Part shown: piece by piece, positions 35,360-48,957 of the stretch
How the letters are laid out: each line of letters opens with the position of its first letter
How positions within the stretch are numbered: the first letter of the stretch is position 1
Source of the DNA: Salticus scenicus
Taxonomy: Eukaryota; Arthropoda; Arachnida; Araneae; Salticidae
Length of the DNA stretch: 64,000 bases
Assembly: GCA_963930645.1 (NCBI GenBank)
Contig: OZ005657.1
Location: forward strand, 47,959,153 to 48,023,152
Direction of reading: 5' to 3'
Made by a program: the position numbers and the translations under genes
Notes under the pieces: generated by a model
What the model was told of the DNA's origin: nothing
The model's input: the letters and a program-made list of their open reading frames with translations, nothing else
The model's database searches: none

Positions 35360-35684
35360 TGCAGCAGCTAGTGCAAAGCCCTAGTAATAATTCTTATTTA
35401 AAATTTGCGCACTTAATAATGTTTGTTAAGTAAATATTTGTCGAGTCATGTTCTTAGTCAGTCCAAGAACATGATTCGACAAGGAATTATATAACAAAAC
35501 AGTGTTAAGTGTGCTTTTTTTACATAGGAATTTTTGCTAGTGCTCGGATACTTTTGCTGCCGACTGTAGTCATACATTTGGAACGCGTGCAAACGAAAAT
35601 GTTTAATTTGTATGTACCCCTAAGTGTACTTTTTTTTATACAAGAATTTTTGGTTACCGCTCGAACATGTTTGCTGCCGACTGT
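35360..35684. mobile_element. MITE A copy 6 (degenerate left half) with MITE B and A end fragments
   Basis: A worn hairpin at about 35360-35571 has the usual centre and a good right end (CTTTTGCTGCCGACTG then TA). It is followed by a MITE B arm (GTCATACATTTGGAACGC to GTATGTACCCC) and a second MITE A right end finishing at 35684. This is a scrambled nest. Confidence 0.7.
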
Positions 35685-35759
35685 AACGTTGTCAGATGGT
35701 TGAACGCCGAACTTGAGCTGCAAAGTGATTGAGTTTGTTTAATGTCACACCAGAGCTGA

Positions 35760-38700
35760 AAACTGATTTAATTTGTTTATGAGCTGGTTCTTTTTTACGT
35801 CGCACTAGTGCTGCGCAGATGGGTAATTGGCGATTGTCTGGGACACAGCCGTAGAGGTGGTCTGAATTGAGTTTACTTAACGTCGCAGTAGAGCTACAAC
35901 TTGTTTGAGTTTGTTTATGGGTTAGGGTTTATTTACGTCGCACTAGTGCTGTGCAGATGGGTAATTGGCAGTGATCTGGAGACATGCCATCACAATCTTG
36001 ATTGAATTTGTTTATGATTAAGTTTATTGAACGTCGCACTAGAGCTACAAATTGTATGAGTTTATTTAACGTCATACCGGAGCTACAAATTGATTTAGTT
36101 TGTTTATGGGTTGGGTGTTTTTTACGCTGCACTAGTGCGGCGCAGATGGGCAATTGGCAACGGTGGAGGTGGTCTGATTTGATCAAATTTTTTCGCGTCG
36201 CACGAGAGAAACAAATTGATTGAGTTTGTTTAACGTCGCACCAGAGCTACAAATTGATTTATTTGTTTATGGGTTGGGTTTTTTTTACGGCACACTGGTG
36301 CTGCGAAGGCAAGTAAGTGGTGACGGTCTGGGACATACCACTAGAGGTGGTCTGAATTGATTGAAATTGTTTAACGACGCACTAGAGCTACCAAGTGCTT
36401 GAGTTTGTTTATATGTCAGGGTTTCTTTACGGCGCACTAGTGCTGCGCAGATGGGTAATTGGCGATGGTCTGGGAGATACCACTAGATGTGGTCGGAACT
36501 AAGTTTTTTTACCGTCGCACCCGAGCTAGTTGATTTATTTTGTTTATGGGTTGGATTTTTTTGCGTCGCACTAGTGCCACGGGGTTGGGTAATTAGCGAC
36601 GGTCTGAGACACACCCCTAGAGGTGGTCTGGAGACATGCTATCACAATTTTGATTGAGTTTGTTTAGGATTAAGTTTGTTTAACGTCGCACTAGAGCTAC
36701 AAATTCTTTGAGTTTATTTCACGTCGCACCGGAGCTACAAATTGAATTAGTTTATTTGTAGGGGTTTTTTTTACGTCGCACTAGTGCTGCGCAGATGGGT
36801 AATTGGCGATGGTCAGGGAGATACCACTAGATGTGGTCTGAATTGATTAAGTTTTTTTAACGTCGCACAAGAGCTACAAATTGATTGAATTCGTTTACCG
36901 TCGCACCTGAGCTACAAGTTGATTTATTTTGTTTATGGGTTGCGTTTTGTGTTACGCAGATGGGTAATTAGCGACGGTTTGGGACACACTCCTAGAGGTG
37001 GTCTGAATTGAGTTTGTTTAACGTCGCACTAGAGCTACAAAGTACAGTCGGCTGCATAATTATTCGAGCACTAGCCAATAATTTCTATATAAAAAAAGTA
37101 CACTTAAGACTGTTTTGTAAAATAAATCCTTGTCGAATCATGTTCTTAGACTGACTAAGAACATGACTCGATAAGGATTTATTTAACAAAGCAGTATTAA
37201 GTGTACTTTTTTTAGACAGGGATTATTGCTAATGCTCGAATAATTTTGCAGCCGACTGTACTTGAGTTTGTTTAAGGTCGCACCCGAGCAACAAATTGAT
37301 TGAGTTTGTTTATGGGTTAGGTTTACTTTACGTCGCACTAGTGCTGCGCAGATAGGTAATTGGTTTGTCTGGGACACACCCCTAGAGGTGGTCCGGAGAC
37401 ATGCCATCACAATTTTGACAGAGTTTGTTTATGATTAAGTTCGTTTAACGTCGCACCAGAGCTACAAATCGATTTATTTTGTTTATGGGTTGGGGTTTTT
37501 TTAATCCACACTAGTGCTGCGCAAATGGATAATTGGCGACGGTCTGGGACACACCCCTAGAGGTGATCTGAATTGGTTGAGTTAGTTTCACGTCGCGCGA
37601 GAGCAACAAATTGATTTAGTTTGTTTATGAATAAGTTTGTTTACCGTCGCACCCGAGCTAAAAGTTGATTTATTTTGTTCATGGGTTTTGTTCTTCGCAG
37701 GTGGATAATTGGCGACGGTCTGTGACACACCACTAGAGGTGGTCTTAATTGATTAAGTTCGCTTCGCGTCGCACCAGAACTACAAATTGATTTATTTTGT
37801 TTATTTGTTGGGTTTTTTTTCGTCGCACTAGTGCTGCGCAGATGGGTAATTGGCGACGGTCTGGGACACACCCATAGAGGTGGTCTGAATTGAGTTTGTT
37901 TAACGTCGCACTAGATCTACAAATTGTATGAGTTTTTTTTATGATCAAGTATATTTAACGTCGCACTAGAACAACAAATTTTTTCAGTTTGTTTATGGGT
38001 TAGGGTTACTTTACGTCGCACTAGTTCTGCGGAGATGGGTAATTGGCGATGGTCTGGGACACATCCATAGAGGTGGTCTGAATTGATTAAGTTTTTTTAA
38101 CGTCGCACTACAGCTACAAAGTACTTGAATTTGTTAATGTCGCACCCGAGCTACAAATTGATTTATTTTACTTAAGGGTTGGGTTTTTTTGCGTCGCATT
38201 AGTGCTAGCGGATGGGTAATCAGCGACGGTCTGGGAAACGCCTCTAAAGGTGGGCTGAATTGAGTTTGTTTAACGTCGCACTAGAGCTACAAATTGTATG
38301 TTTGTTTATGGGTAAGGGTTACTTTACGTCGCACTAGTGCTGCGCGGATGGGTAATTGGCGCTGGTCTGGAGACATGCCCTCTCCATTTTGATTCAGTTT
38401 GTTTATGATAAAGTTTATTTAACGTCCCACCGGAGCTACAAATTGATTTACTTTGTTTACGGGTTGGGTCTATTTTTACGTTGCACTAGTGCGGCGCAGA
38501 TGGGTAATTGGCGACGGCCTGTGACACACACCTAGAGGTGGTCTGAATTGATTAAGTTTGTTTAACGTCGCACTAGAGCTACAAATTGATTTAATTTGTT
38601 TACTGTCGCACTGGAGCTACAAATTGAATTATTTTGTATATATTTTTTTTTTTCACGTCGCCTCTAGTGCTGCGGAGATGCGTAATTGGAGACGGTCTGG

Positions 38701-41700
38701 TACACACCCCTAGAGGTTGTCTGAATTGACTGAAATTGTTTATCGTCGCACTAGAGCTACAAAGTTCTTGAGTTTGTCTAACGTCGCACCAGAGCTACAA
38801 ATGGATTTATTTTTTTTAGGGTTTTTTTACGTTTCACTAGTGCTGCGCAGATGGGTAATTGGCGACGGTCTCGGACACACCCGTAAAGGTGATCTGAATT
38901 GATTGACTTAGTTTCAAGTCGCGCGAGTGCAAGAAATTGATTTAGTTTGTTTAACGTCGCACTAGAGCTACAAAGTACTTGAATTCGTTTACCGTCGCAC
39001 CCGAGCTAAAAGTTGATTTATTTTGTGTATGGGTTGGGTTTTGTGCTACGCAGGGAGATAATTAGCGTCGGTTTGGGACACATCCCTAGAGGTGGTCTGA
39101 ATTGAGTTTGTTTAACGTTGCACTAGAGCTACAAATTAATTGAGTCTGTTTAACGTCGCACTGTTTGAGTTTGTTTATGATCAAGTTTATTTACCGTCGT
39201 ACTAGAGTTACAAATTGATTTATTTTTTTATGGGTTGGGTATTTTGTACTTTGCACTGGTGCTGCGCACAGTGGTAATGGGCGACGGTCTGGGACACACC
39301 TCTAGAAGTGGTCTGAATTGATTATGTTTGTTTAACGTCGCACTAGAGCAACAAATTGTATGAGTTTCTTTATTGGTTAGGAATTCTTTACGTCGTGTAG
39401 TGTTGCGTAGATGGGTAATTGGCGATGGGCTGGGACACTCTCTAAGAGGTGGTCTGGAGACATGCCATCACAATTTTGATTGATTTTGTTTATGATTAAG
39501 TTTGTTAAACGTCGCACCGGAGCTACAAATTGATTTATTTGTTTATGGGTCGGGTTTTTTTTACGGCACACTGGTGCTGCGAAGGCAAGTAAGTGGTGAC
39601 GGTCTGGGACATACCACTAGAGGTGGTCTGAATTGATTGAAATTGTTTAACGACGCACTAGAGCTACAAAGTGCTTGGGTTTGTTGAACGTCGCACTAGA
39701 GCAACAAATTGATTGACTTTGTTTATATGTCAGGGTTTCTTTACGTCGCACTAGTGCTGCGCAGATGGGTAATTGGCGATGGTATGGGAGATATCACTAG
39801 ATGTGGCCTGAATTGATTAGGTTTTTTAACGTCGCACTAGAGCTACAAAGTACTTGAATTCGTTTACCGTCGCACCCGAGCTAAAAGTTGATTTATTTTG
39901 TGTATGGGTTGGGTTTTGTGCTACGCAGGGGGATAATTAGCGTCGGTTTGGGACACATCATTAGAGGTGGTCTGAATTGAGTTTGTTTAATGTCGCACCC
40001 GAACTACAAATTGATTAATTTTGTTTATGGGTTGGGTTTTTTTTACGCCGCACTGGTGCTGCGCAGATGGGTAATTGGCGACGGTCTGGGACATACCTCT
40101 ATAGGTGGTCTGAATTGATTAAGTTTTTTTAACGTCGCACTAGAGATACAAATTGTATGTGTTTGTTTATGGTTTAGGGTTATTTTGCGTCGCACTAGTG
40201 CTGCGCAGATGGGTAATTGGTTTGTCTGGGACACACCATTAGAGGTGGTCCGGAGACATGCCATTACAATTTTAACAAAGTTTGTTTATGATTAAGTTTG
40301 TTTAACGTCGCACCAGAGCTACAAATTGATTTATTTTATTTATGGGTTGGGTTTTTTTTTACGTCGCACTAGTGCTGGGCAAATGGATAATTGGCGACGG
40401 TCTGGGACACACCCTTTATGATGATCTGAATTGATTGACTTAGTTTCACTTCGCGCGAGAGTAACAAATTGATTTTGTTTGTTTATGATTAAGTTTGTGT
40501 ACCGTCGCACCCGAGCTACAAGTTGATTTATTTTGTTTATGGGTTGGGTTTTGTGCTACGCAGATGGATAATTGGCGACGGTCTGTGACCACACACCTAG
40601 AGGTGGTCTAAATTGATGAAGTTTGTTTCGCGTCGCACGAGAGAAACAAATTGATAGAGTTTGTTAAACGTCGCACCGGAGCTACAAATTGATTTTTTTG
40701 TATATTTGTAGTTTTTTTTTACATCGCCTCTACTGCTGCGAAGATGGGTAATTAGCGACGGTCTGGGACTCACCCCTAGAGGTGGTCTGAATTGATTGAA
40801 ATTGTTTAACGTCGCACTAGAGCTACAAATTGAGTTTGTTTAACGTCGCACTAGACCTACAAATTGTATGAATTTGTTTATGGGTTAGGGTTTCTTTACG
40901 TCGCACTCGTGCAGCGCATGGCGATGGTCTGGGACACACCCCTAGAGGTGGTCTGAATTGATTGAGTTTGTTTAACGTCGCACTAGAGCTACAAATTGTA
41001 TGAGTTTTTTATGGGTTGGGTTTTTTTTACGTCGCACTCGTGCTGCGCATGGCGATGGTCTGGGACACACCCCTAGAGGTGATCTGAATTGAATTTGTTT
41101 AACGTCGCTCTAAAGCTACTAATTGATTGAATTTGGTTATGGGTTAGGGTTTCTTTACGTCGTACTAGTGCTGCGCTGATGGGTAATTGGCGATGGTCTG
41201 GGACACACCCCTAGAGGTGGTCTGGAGACATGCCATCACAATTTTGATCGAGTTTGTTTATGGTTATGTTTGTTTAACGTCGCACTGGAGCTAAAAATTG
41301 TTTGAGTTTATTTAACGTCGCACCGGATCTACAAATTGATTTAGTTTGTTTACGGGTTGGGTTTTTTTAACGTTGCACTAGTGCGGCGCTGATGGGTAAA
41401 TGGCGACGGTCTTCGACACACCCCTAGAGGTGATGAATTGAGTTTATTTAACATCGCACTAGAGCTGCAAAGTAATTGAGTTTTTTTTATCGTAGCACTA
41501 GAACTACAAAGTAATTTAGTTTGTTTAACGTCGCACTGTTTGAGATTGTTTATGATCAAGTTTATTTACCGTTTTACTAGAGCTGCAAATTGATTTATTT
41601 TTTTATGGGTTGGGTTTTTTTTACATCGCACTGGTGCTGCGCAGATGGGTAATTGGCGACGGTCTGGGACACAACTCTATAGGTTGTCTGAATTGATTGA

Positions 41701-43800
41701 GTTTGTTTAACGTCGCACTAGAGCTACAAATTGTTTGAGTTTGGTTGTGGGTTAGGAATTCTTTACGTCGTACTAGTGCTGCGCAGATCGGTATTTGGCG
41801 ATCGTCTGGGACACACCCCTAGAGGTGGTCTGGAGACATGCCATCACAATTTAGATCGAGTTTGTTTATGATTATGTTTGTTTAACGTCGCACTGGAGCT
41901 ACAAATTTTTTGAGTTTATTTAACGTCGCACCGGAGCTACAAATTGATTTTGTTTGTTTACGGGTTGGGTTTTTTTAACGTTGCACTAGTGCGGCGCAGA
42001 TGGGTAAATGGCGACGGTCTTTGACACAACCCTAGAGGTGGCGTGAATTGATTAAGTTTGTTTAACGTCTCACCGGAGCTACAAATAGATTTAGTTTGTT
42101 TAGGATTAACCTTGGTTAACGTCGCACTAGAACTACAGAGTACTTGAGTTTGTTTAATGTCGCACCCGAGCTACAAATGATACATTTTTGTTTATGGGTT
42201 GTTTTTTTTTTGCGTCGCACTAGTGCCACGCGGATGGGTAATTAGCGACGGTCTGGGATACACCCCTACAGGTGGTCGGAATTAATTTTTTTAACGTCGC
42301 ACTAGAGGAACAAATTGATTGAGTTTGTTAAACGTCGCACTAAAGCTACAAAGTAATTGAATTTGTTTAACGTCGCACCGGAGCTACAAATAGGTTTATT
42401 TTGTTTATTTGTTGGTTTTTTTTTACGTCGCACTAGTGCTACGGAGATGGGTAATTGGCGACGGTCTGGGACACACCCATAGAGGTGGTCTGCATTGATT
42501 GAGTTTGTTTCACGTTGCACGAGAGCAACAAATTGGTTGAGTTTGTTTATGATCAAGTTTATTTTACGTCGCACTAGATGAACAAATTGTTTCAGTTTGT
42601 TTATGGGTTAGGGTTACTTTACGTCGCACTAGTTCTTCGCAGATGGGTAATATGCGATGGTCTGGGATACATCCCTAGAGGTGTTCTGAATTGATTAAGT
42701 TTTTTTAACGTCGCACTAGAGCTTCAAATTGAGTTTTTTTAACGTCGCACTAAAGTAACAAGTTGATTTTGTTTGTTTAACGTTACACTAGACCTACAAA
42801 TTATATGAGTTTTTTATGGGTTAGGGTTTCTTTACGTCGCACTTGTGCTGCACAGATGGGTAATTGGCGATGGCCTGGGACACACCTCTAGAGGTGGTCT
42901 GAATTGAATGAATTTATTTAACGTCGCACTAGACCTACAAATTGGTTGAGTTTTTATAACGTCGCACTAGAGCTACAAACTAATGGAGTTTGTTTAACGC
43001 CGCACCGGAGCTACAAATTGATTTATTTGTTTATGGGTTGGGTTTTTTTTACGTCACACTAGTGCTGCGAAGGTAAGTAAGTGGCGACGGTCTGGGACAT
43101 ACCACTAGAATTGATTGAATTGATTGAAATTGTTTAACGTCGCACTAGACCAACAAATTGATTGAGTTTGTTTATATGTCAGGGTTTCTTTACATCGCAC
43201 TACTGCTGCGCAGATGCGTAATTGGCGATGGTCTGGGAGATACCACTAGAGGTGGTCTGAATTGATTAAGTTTTTTTAACGTCGCACTGGAGCTACAAAT
43301 TGATTGAATTTTTTTACCTTCGCACCCGAGCTACAAGTTGATTTATTTTGTTTATGGGTTGGGTTTTGTGTTACGCAGATGGGTAATTAGCGACAGTTTG
43401 GGACATACCCCTAGAGGTGGTCTGAATTGAGTTTGTTTTATGTCGCACTAGAACTACAAAGTACTTGAGTTTGTTTAATGTCGTACCCGAACTACTAATT
43501 GATGTATTTTGTTTATGGGTTGGGTTTTTTTACGTCGCACTGGTGCTGCGCAGATGGGTAATTGGCGACGGTCTGGGACATACCTCGGTGGTCTGAATTG
43601 ATTAAGTTTTTTTAACGTCGCACCAGAGATACAAATTGTATGAGTTTGTTTATGGGTTAGGGTTACTTTACGTCGCACTGTTGCTGCGCAGATGGGTAAT
43701 TGGTTTGTCTGGGACACACCCCTAGAGGTGGTCCGGAGACATGCCATCACAATTTTGACAGAGTTTTTTATGATTAAATTTGTTTAACGTGGCACCAGAG
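35760..43800 (+). repeat. SINE-related satellite, composite long units (about 40 copies)
   Basis: The long unit averages about 190 bp. It has one or two short monomers (TTTAACGTCGCACTAGAGCT, then ACAAATTGATTGAGTTTG), followed by TTTATGGGTTGGGTTTTTT, TACGTCGCACTAGTGCTGCG, CAGATGGGTAATTGGCGACG, GTCTGGGACACACCCCTAGA and GGTGGTCTGAATTGA. Some units continue GGTCCGGAGACATGCCATCA, as in the intact SINE. The long part therefore equals the 3' third of the SINE in reverse orientation. Open frames in this block on either strand are repeat artefacts. Confidence 0.93.
37045..37258. mobile_element. MITE A copy 7, precise insertion in the satellite
   Basis: A hairpin of 214 bp starting CAGTCGGCTGCATAATTATT with TA duplicated at 37043-37044 and 37259-37260. 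Removing it and one TA restores CTACAAAGTACTTGAGTTTG, which occurs uninterrupted elsewhere in the array (for example 38111 and 43454). Confidence 0.93.
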
Positions 43801-46800
43801 CTACAAATTTTATTGCGTTTTTTAATGTCAGAACTAGAGCGAAAAATAATATTGAGTTTTTTTAACGTCGCACTAGAGCTAGAAAACACTGTTAAAGGTT
43901 GTGACTTCGCACTAGAACTGTAAATTAATTGAGTTTGTTTAACGACGCACAAAAGCTACATCTCGATTGAGTTTGTTTATGTCGCACTAGACCTACAAAT
44001 TGATTGAGTCTGTTTAACGTCATTTAGAGCTACAAATTGATTGAATTATTTTAAAGCCACACTAGAGCTACAGATTAATTGAGGTATTTTAAGGTCGCTG
44101 TAGAGCGACAAATTGGTTGAATTGGTTAAACGTGGCGCTAGTGCTACATATTCATTAAATTATTTTAAGGTCGCTTTAGAGCTACAAAAATTTAAGTGTT
44201 TTAACATAGCATTAGAGCTACAAATCAGTGTAAAGGTTTGTATCGTCGTACTAGAGCTACAAATTTATTGAGATTGTTTAACGTCGCAGTAGAACTAAAA
44301 AAATGCTTTAGTTTTTTAACATTGCATTAGAGCTAGAAACAGTGTATAAGAGTATATCGTCGCACTAGAGCTGCAAATTGATTGAGTTTGTTTAATGTTG
44401 GATTACAGCTACAAAGCAGTGTAAAATATTGTATTGTTGCACTAGAGTTACAAGTTATATTGAGTTTTTTAATGTCAGAACTAGAGCTAAAAATATGTTG
44501 AGTTTGTTTAACATCGCATTAGAGCTACGAAACACTGTAAAAGGTTGTGACGTCGCACAAGAGCTACAAAATATTTGAGTATTTCAAAATCCCATTAGAG
44601 CTACAAAGCAATTGAGTTTGTTTAACGCCGCACAAAATCTAATCTTGATTGAGTTTGTTTATGTCGCACTAGAGCTACAAATTGATTGAATCTGTTTAAC
44701 GTCACTGTAGAGCTACAAATTGATTGAATTATGTTAAAGACACACTAGAGCTACAAAATGTTTTTGCGTTTTAAAATCCCATCAGAGCTACAAAGCTTTT
44801 GAGTTTGTTTAACGTTGCACTACAGCTAAAAAATGCTTGAGTTTTTAACATTGCTACAATCAGTGTAAATGGTTCTATCGTCGTCGCAACGAGACCTTTG
44901 AGTTTCTGTAATGTCGCACTAGAGCTACAAAATAACTGAGTTCGCTTAACGTCACAGTAGAGCTACAAACCAGTGTGAAATGTTGTATTGTCGAACTAGA
45001 GCTACAATTTGATTGAGTTTGTTTAACATCGCTCTAGAGCTACAAATGCTTGAGTTTTTTAATATCGCATTAGAACTACAAAGCAGTGTAAAATTTTGTA
45101 TCTTCGCATTAAAACTACGAACTGATTGAATTTGTTTGACGTAGTGCTAGAGATTCAAATTGATTGAGTTTGTTTAATGTTGCACTAGAGCTACAAATTC
45201 CATGAGTTCGTTCAACGTCGCATTAGAGCTACTAATTTTATTGAGTTTTTTTAACGTCAGAACTAAAGCTAAAAATATATTGAGTTTCTTTAACGTCGCA
45301 CTAGAGCTACAAATTCTTGAGATTTTTAAAATCGCATTAAAGCTACAAAAAATGTAAAAGGTTGTGACGTCGCACTAGAGCTGCAAATTATTGAGTTTGT
45401 TTAACGTCGCACAAAAGCTACATATTGATTGAGTTTGTTTTATACTAGAGCTACAAATTGAGTGAGATACTTTAAGGTCTCACTAGAGGAACAAATTGGT
45501 TGAATTTGTTTAACATCAGTACAACGTCTAGAATAAACAGTGTGGCAATCGCCTATAACCGTGATGTTAAAATGATGCTACAAAAATTAAGCTTACCCAG
45601 ATGTCGCTGTGATCGAAGCTATTGCTCAAATCGAAGACCTGATTGGCTTTTCCCAGTTTCGTCAGTTTAATCACGTGATCTAAGTATATAATTAACCAAT
45701 AGGGAGTCTCGGTTTTGTTGTCGTTACACTAGCTTCGATTACAATGACATCTGGTGACAGGCTTAATTTTTTTAGTACAATTTTATTCGTCGCTTTCCAC
45801 ACTGTTTATTCTAGACGCTGTAACGTCAGGCTAGAGTTACAAAATCATAAAATTATTTAAAGGTCGCTTTAGAGCTACAAAATGCTTGAGTATTGTAACA
45901 TATCATTAGAGCTACAAAGCAGTATAAAAGTTTGTATCATCTTACGAGAGCTAGTACAAATTGATTGAGTCTGTTTAACATCGCTTTAGAGCGACAAATT
46001 GATTGAGATATTTTAAATCCACCTTAAAGCTACAAAATTTTTGAGTGTTTTAAAATCCTATTAGAGCTACAAAGCAATTGAGTTTGATTAACCTCGCACT
46101 AGAGCTACAAATTGATTAAGTTTGTTTAACATCGAACTTGAGCTACAAAGCAGTGAAATAGTTTTCAACGTCGCTCTAGATCTATAAATCGTTTAAGTTT
46201 GTTTAACGTTTCACAATATCTACAAAGCAGTCGAAAAAATTTAGCGTCACATTTGAGCTACAATTTTATTGAGTTTCTTTAACGTCGCACTAGTGCTACA
46301 AATTTATTGAGCTATTTTAAGTTCGCTCTAGAGCGACAAATTGGTTGATTTTTTTAATCGTCGGGATAGAGTTACAAATTCATTGAATTATTTCAGGTCG
46401 CTTTAGAGCTACAAAAAGCTTAAGTGTTTTAACACAGTGTTAGAGCTACAAATCAGTGTAAAAGTTTGTATCTTCAAACTAGAGCTACAAATTGATTGAG
46501 TTTGTTTAACATCACACTAGAGCTACAAAGGTTTGAGTCTTTTAAAATCGCATTAGAGCTACAAAACACAGTAAAAGGTTGTGACGTCGCACTAGAGCTG
46601 CAAATTAATATAGTTTGTTTAACGTCGCACAAAAGCTACATCTTGATTGAGTTATGTCGCACTAGAAATACAAATAGATTGATTTATTTTATGGTAGCAC
46701 TAGAGCTACAAATTGATTGAGTTTGTTTAACTTCTTTGTAGAGCTACAAATTGATTGAACTATTTTAAAGCCGCACTCAGCTTTCAGTGTTTTAAAATCT

Positions 46801-47975
46801 CATCAGAACTACAAAGCATTTGAGTTTGTTTAACCTCGCACTAGAGCTACGAATTTGTTGAGTTTGTTTAACGTCGCACTAGAACTGTAATTTTATTGAG
46901 TTTGTTTCACGTCGTACTAGGGCTACAAATTGATTGAGTTTTTTTAATGTCGCACTAGAGCTGCAATTTTCTTGAGTTTGACGTCTTACTAGGGCTACAA
47001 ATTGATTGAGTTTCTTCAACGTAGCACTAGAGCTAAAAATTTTATTGAGTTTGTTTACGTCAGAACTAGAGCTAGAAAATCATTGAGTTTGTTTAACGTC
47101 GCACTAGAACTACAAATGCTCGTGTTTTTTAACATCGAATTAGTGCTACTAATAAAGGTAAAATGTTGTGATGTCGCACTAGAGCTGCTAATTTGTTGAG
47201 TTTGCTTAACGTCGCACAAAAGCTACATATTGATTGAGTTTCTTTTATGTCGTTTGAGCTTCAAATTCATTGAGTTATTTTGAGGTCGCACTAGAGCGAC
47301 AAATTGCTTGAGTTTGTTTAACGTCGCACTAGAGCTAAAAATATGCTGAAATTCTTTAACATTGCATTAGAGCTACAATCAGTGTAAAAGAGTGTATCGT
47401 CGCACTAGAGTTGCAAATTTATTGAGTTTGTTTAACGTCGCACTAGAGCTACAAAATGTTTGATTTTATTTTAAGTCGCACCATATCTACAAATTAGTTG
47501 AAAAAGATTGTCGTCAGATTTGAGCTACAATTTTATTGAGTTTGTTTAACGTCGCACTAATGCTGTAACATGTTTGAGTTTTTTAACATCGCATTAGAGC
47601 TACAAAACAGTGTAAAATGTTGTATCGTCGCACTAGAGCTACAAATTGGTTGAAATTGTTTAACGTCGCACTAGAGCTTCAAATTATATAATTTGTTTAA
47701 CGTCGCAATAGAGCTACAAACCAGTGTAAAAGGTTTTACTGTCACACTAGAACTACAAATGGTGTAAAATGTTTTACTGTCGCGCTAGAGCTACAAATTG
47801 GTTGAGTTTGTTTAACGTCGCACTAAATTTACAAGCAGTTGAAAACGTTTAGCATTGCGCTTGAACTACAAAGATTATTAAATATCTAACATCGTACTAG
47901 ATATACAAGTTATTTGAGTCTATTTAATGAAGCACAAGTCTACAGAGTTGGTGAGAATGTTAAGGGTGCTTAAGA
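43800..47975 (+). repeat. SINE-related satellite, simple short monomers of about 38-45 bp
   Basis: About 90-100 monomers of TTTAACGTCGCACTAGAGCT plus ACAAATTGATTGAG with variants. The alternative spacer phrase CAGTGTAAAAGGTTGTRTCG gives a weak higher-order pattern. The SINE-like CTGCGCAGATGGG block is absent here, unlike 35.8-43.8 kb. Confidence 0.92.
45522..45820. mobile_element. MITE with CARCGTCTAGAATAAACAG ends, TA target
   Basis: A 299-bp insertion in the satellite. Ends are CAACGTCTAGAATAAACAG and the inverse of CAGCGTCTAGAATAAACAG. TA flanks it at 45520-45521 and 45821-45822. Inner arms share a GATGTCGCTGTGATCGAAGC / GCTTCGATTACAATGACATC pairing. No coding sequence. Confidence 0.87.
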
Positions 47976-47991
47976 CGACATCGAGAGGGAT

Positions 47992-48312
47992 GGATGGATG
48001 GATGGTTTGGCTTAACGTCGCACTAGTGCTGCGCAGATGGGCAATTGGCGACGGTCTGGAACACACCCCTAAAGGTGGTCCGGAGACATGCCATCAGAAT
48101 TTTAATCCTTCACGGAAGGGATGGCTCTCCCGCTTCGGTGACCCCCAGAGGTATAATTTTTGATGCGAACATGGAGGACATTGCGGCCACGACAGATTTT
48201 ACGTGCACCAGCCACCATTAGTGTACACGACGGTCTTTGGTCGGCTCGAGTACCGAACCCGCAATCTTCCAATTACGAGGCCGGCGCTCTACCGACTGGG
48301 CTACCGCGGCCC
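47992..48312 (-). mobile_element. complete tRNA-derived SINE with 16-bp TSD (best copy)
   Basis: CGACATCGAGAGGGAT (47976-47991) and CGACGTCGAGAGGGAT (48313-48328) flank it with one mismatch. Read on the minus strand: a tRNA-like head GGGCCGCGGTAGCCCAGTCG with A box TAGCCCAGTCGG, B-box-like GGTTCGGTACTC, a body of about 220 bp, then ACCGTCGCCAATTGCCCATC, TGCGCAGCACTAGTGCGACG, TTAAGCCAAACC and a (CCAT)n tail. Length is about 321 bp. It has no coding role. SINEs of this kind are transcribed by RNA polymerase III and copied by a LINE in trans. Confidence 0.92.
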
Positions 48313-48616
48313 CGACGTCGAGAGGGATTAGAGGATAGTTTAACTGGGGGTTGAGAGGTTTTTTAACGTCGCTCAAAAGCTATTAAGCGGTTGAAAAGGT
48401 TGAATATCGCAATTGAACTGAAAATATTTAACGTAGCAATAGATGAACAAACTGCTTTTGTTTGTTTCATGTGGCACTAGAGCTGCAAATTGCATGAATT
48501 TTTTTAAAACTGCCCACTAGAGCTACAAAATTCTTTAGTTTGCTTAATGTTACACTAGAGCTACAAACGGCTTGAGTTTGTTTAATGCGGCAGTAGTGCT
48601 ACAGAGTTGGTGAGAG

Positions 48617-48944
48617 CATAGATATAGTAATATATATAGATCTATCATCGCCATGTTATCGAGCAAAAAATTTTGATGCCGAAAAAAAATTCTAAAATCA
48701 GCCATTAGAAAGCATTGAAAAATAAAATAAAAGGAAAAATGAATTTGAAACTGTATCTGGAGTTTTTCATTCACATTTAGTAAATAAATTATTCCTAAAT
48801 TTTAATTACTAAATTATCCGTGTGTATTCCTGTGTGTGATTTACTCGGGGAACGGCAGTCATTAGAGTGACTTTTCCCGAAAAAAAAAGGTATCACTTTT
48901 TCCCTCTCGATGATCAATCTATGTCTTATTACTATATCTATAGA
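48617..48944. mobile_element. unclassified inverted-repeat element inserted in the satellite
   Basis: The ends AGATATAGTAATA..AGATCTATCATCG and the inverse (AGATATAGTAATAAGACATAGATTGATCATCG in parts) give arms of about 35 bp. TGAGAG flanks both sides (48611-48616 and 48945-48950). No coding match inside. Confidence 0.7.
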
Positions 48945-48957
48945 TGAGAGTGCGTAA

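Noticed and set aside
35929..43952. Many minus-strand open frames with recurring peptides (for example RRQLPICAALVRRK)
   Set aside because: They are translations of the SINE-related satellite. The peptides repeat because the DNA does, and frames break at every indel.
33540..48000. Possible CRISPR array because of regular short repeats
   Set aside because: The spacers are as repetitive as the repeats, units diverge gradually, and the genome is eukaryotic. It is satellite DNA.
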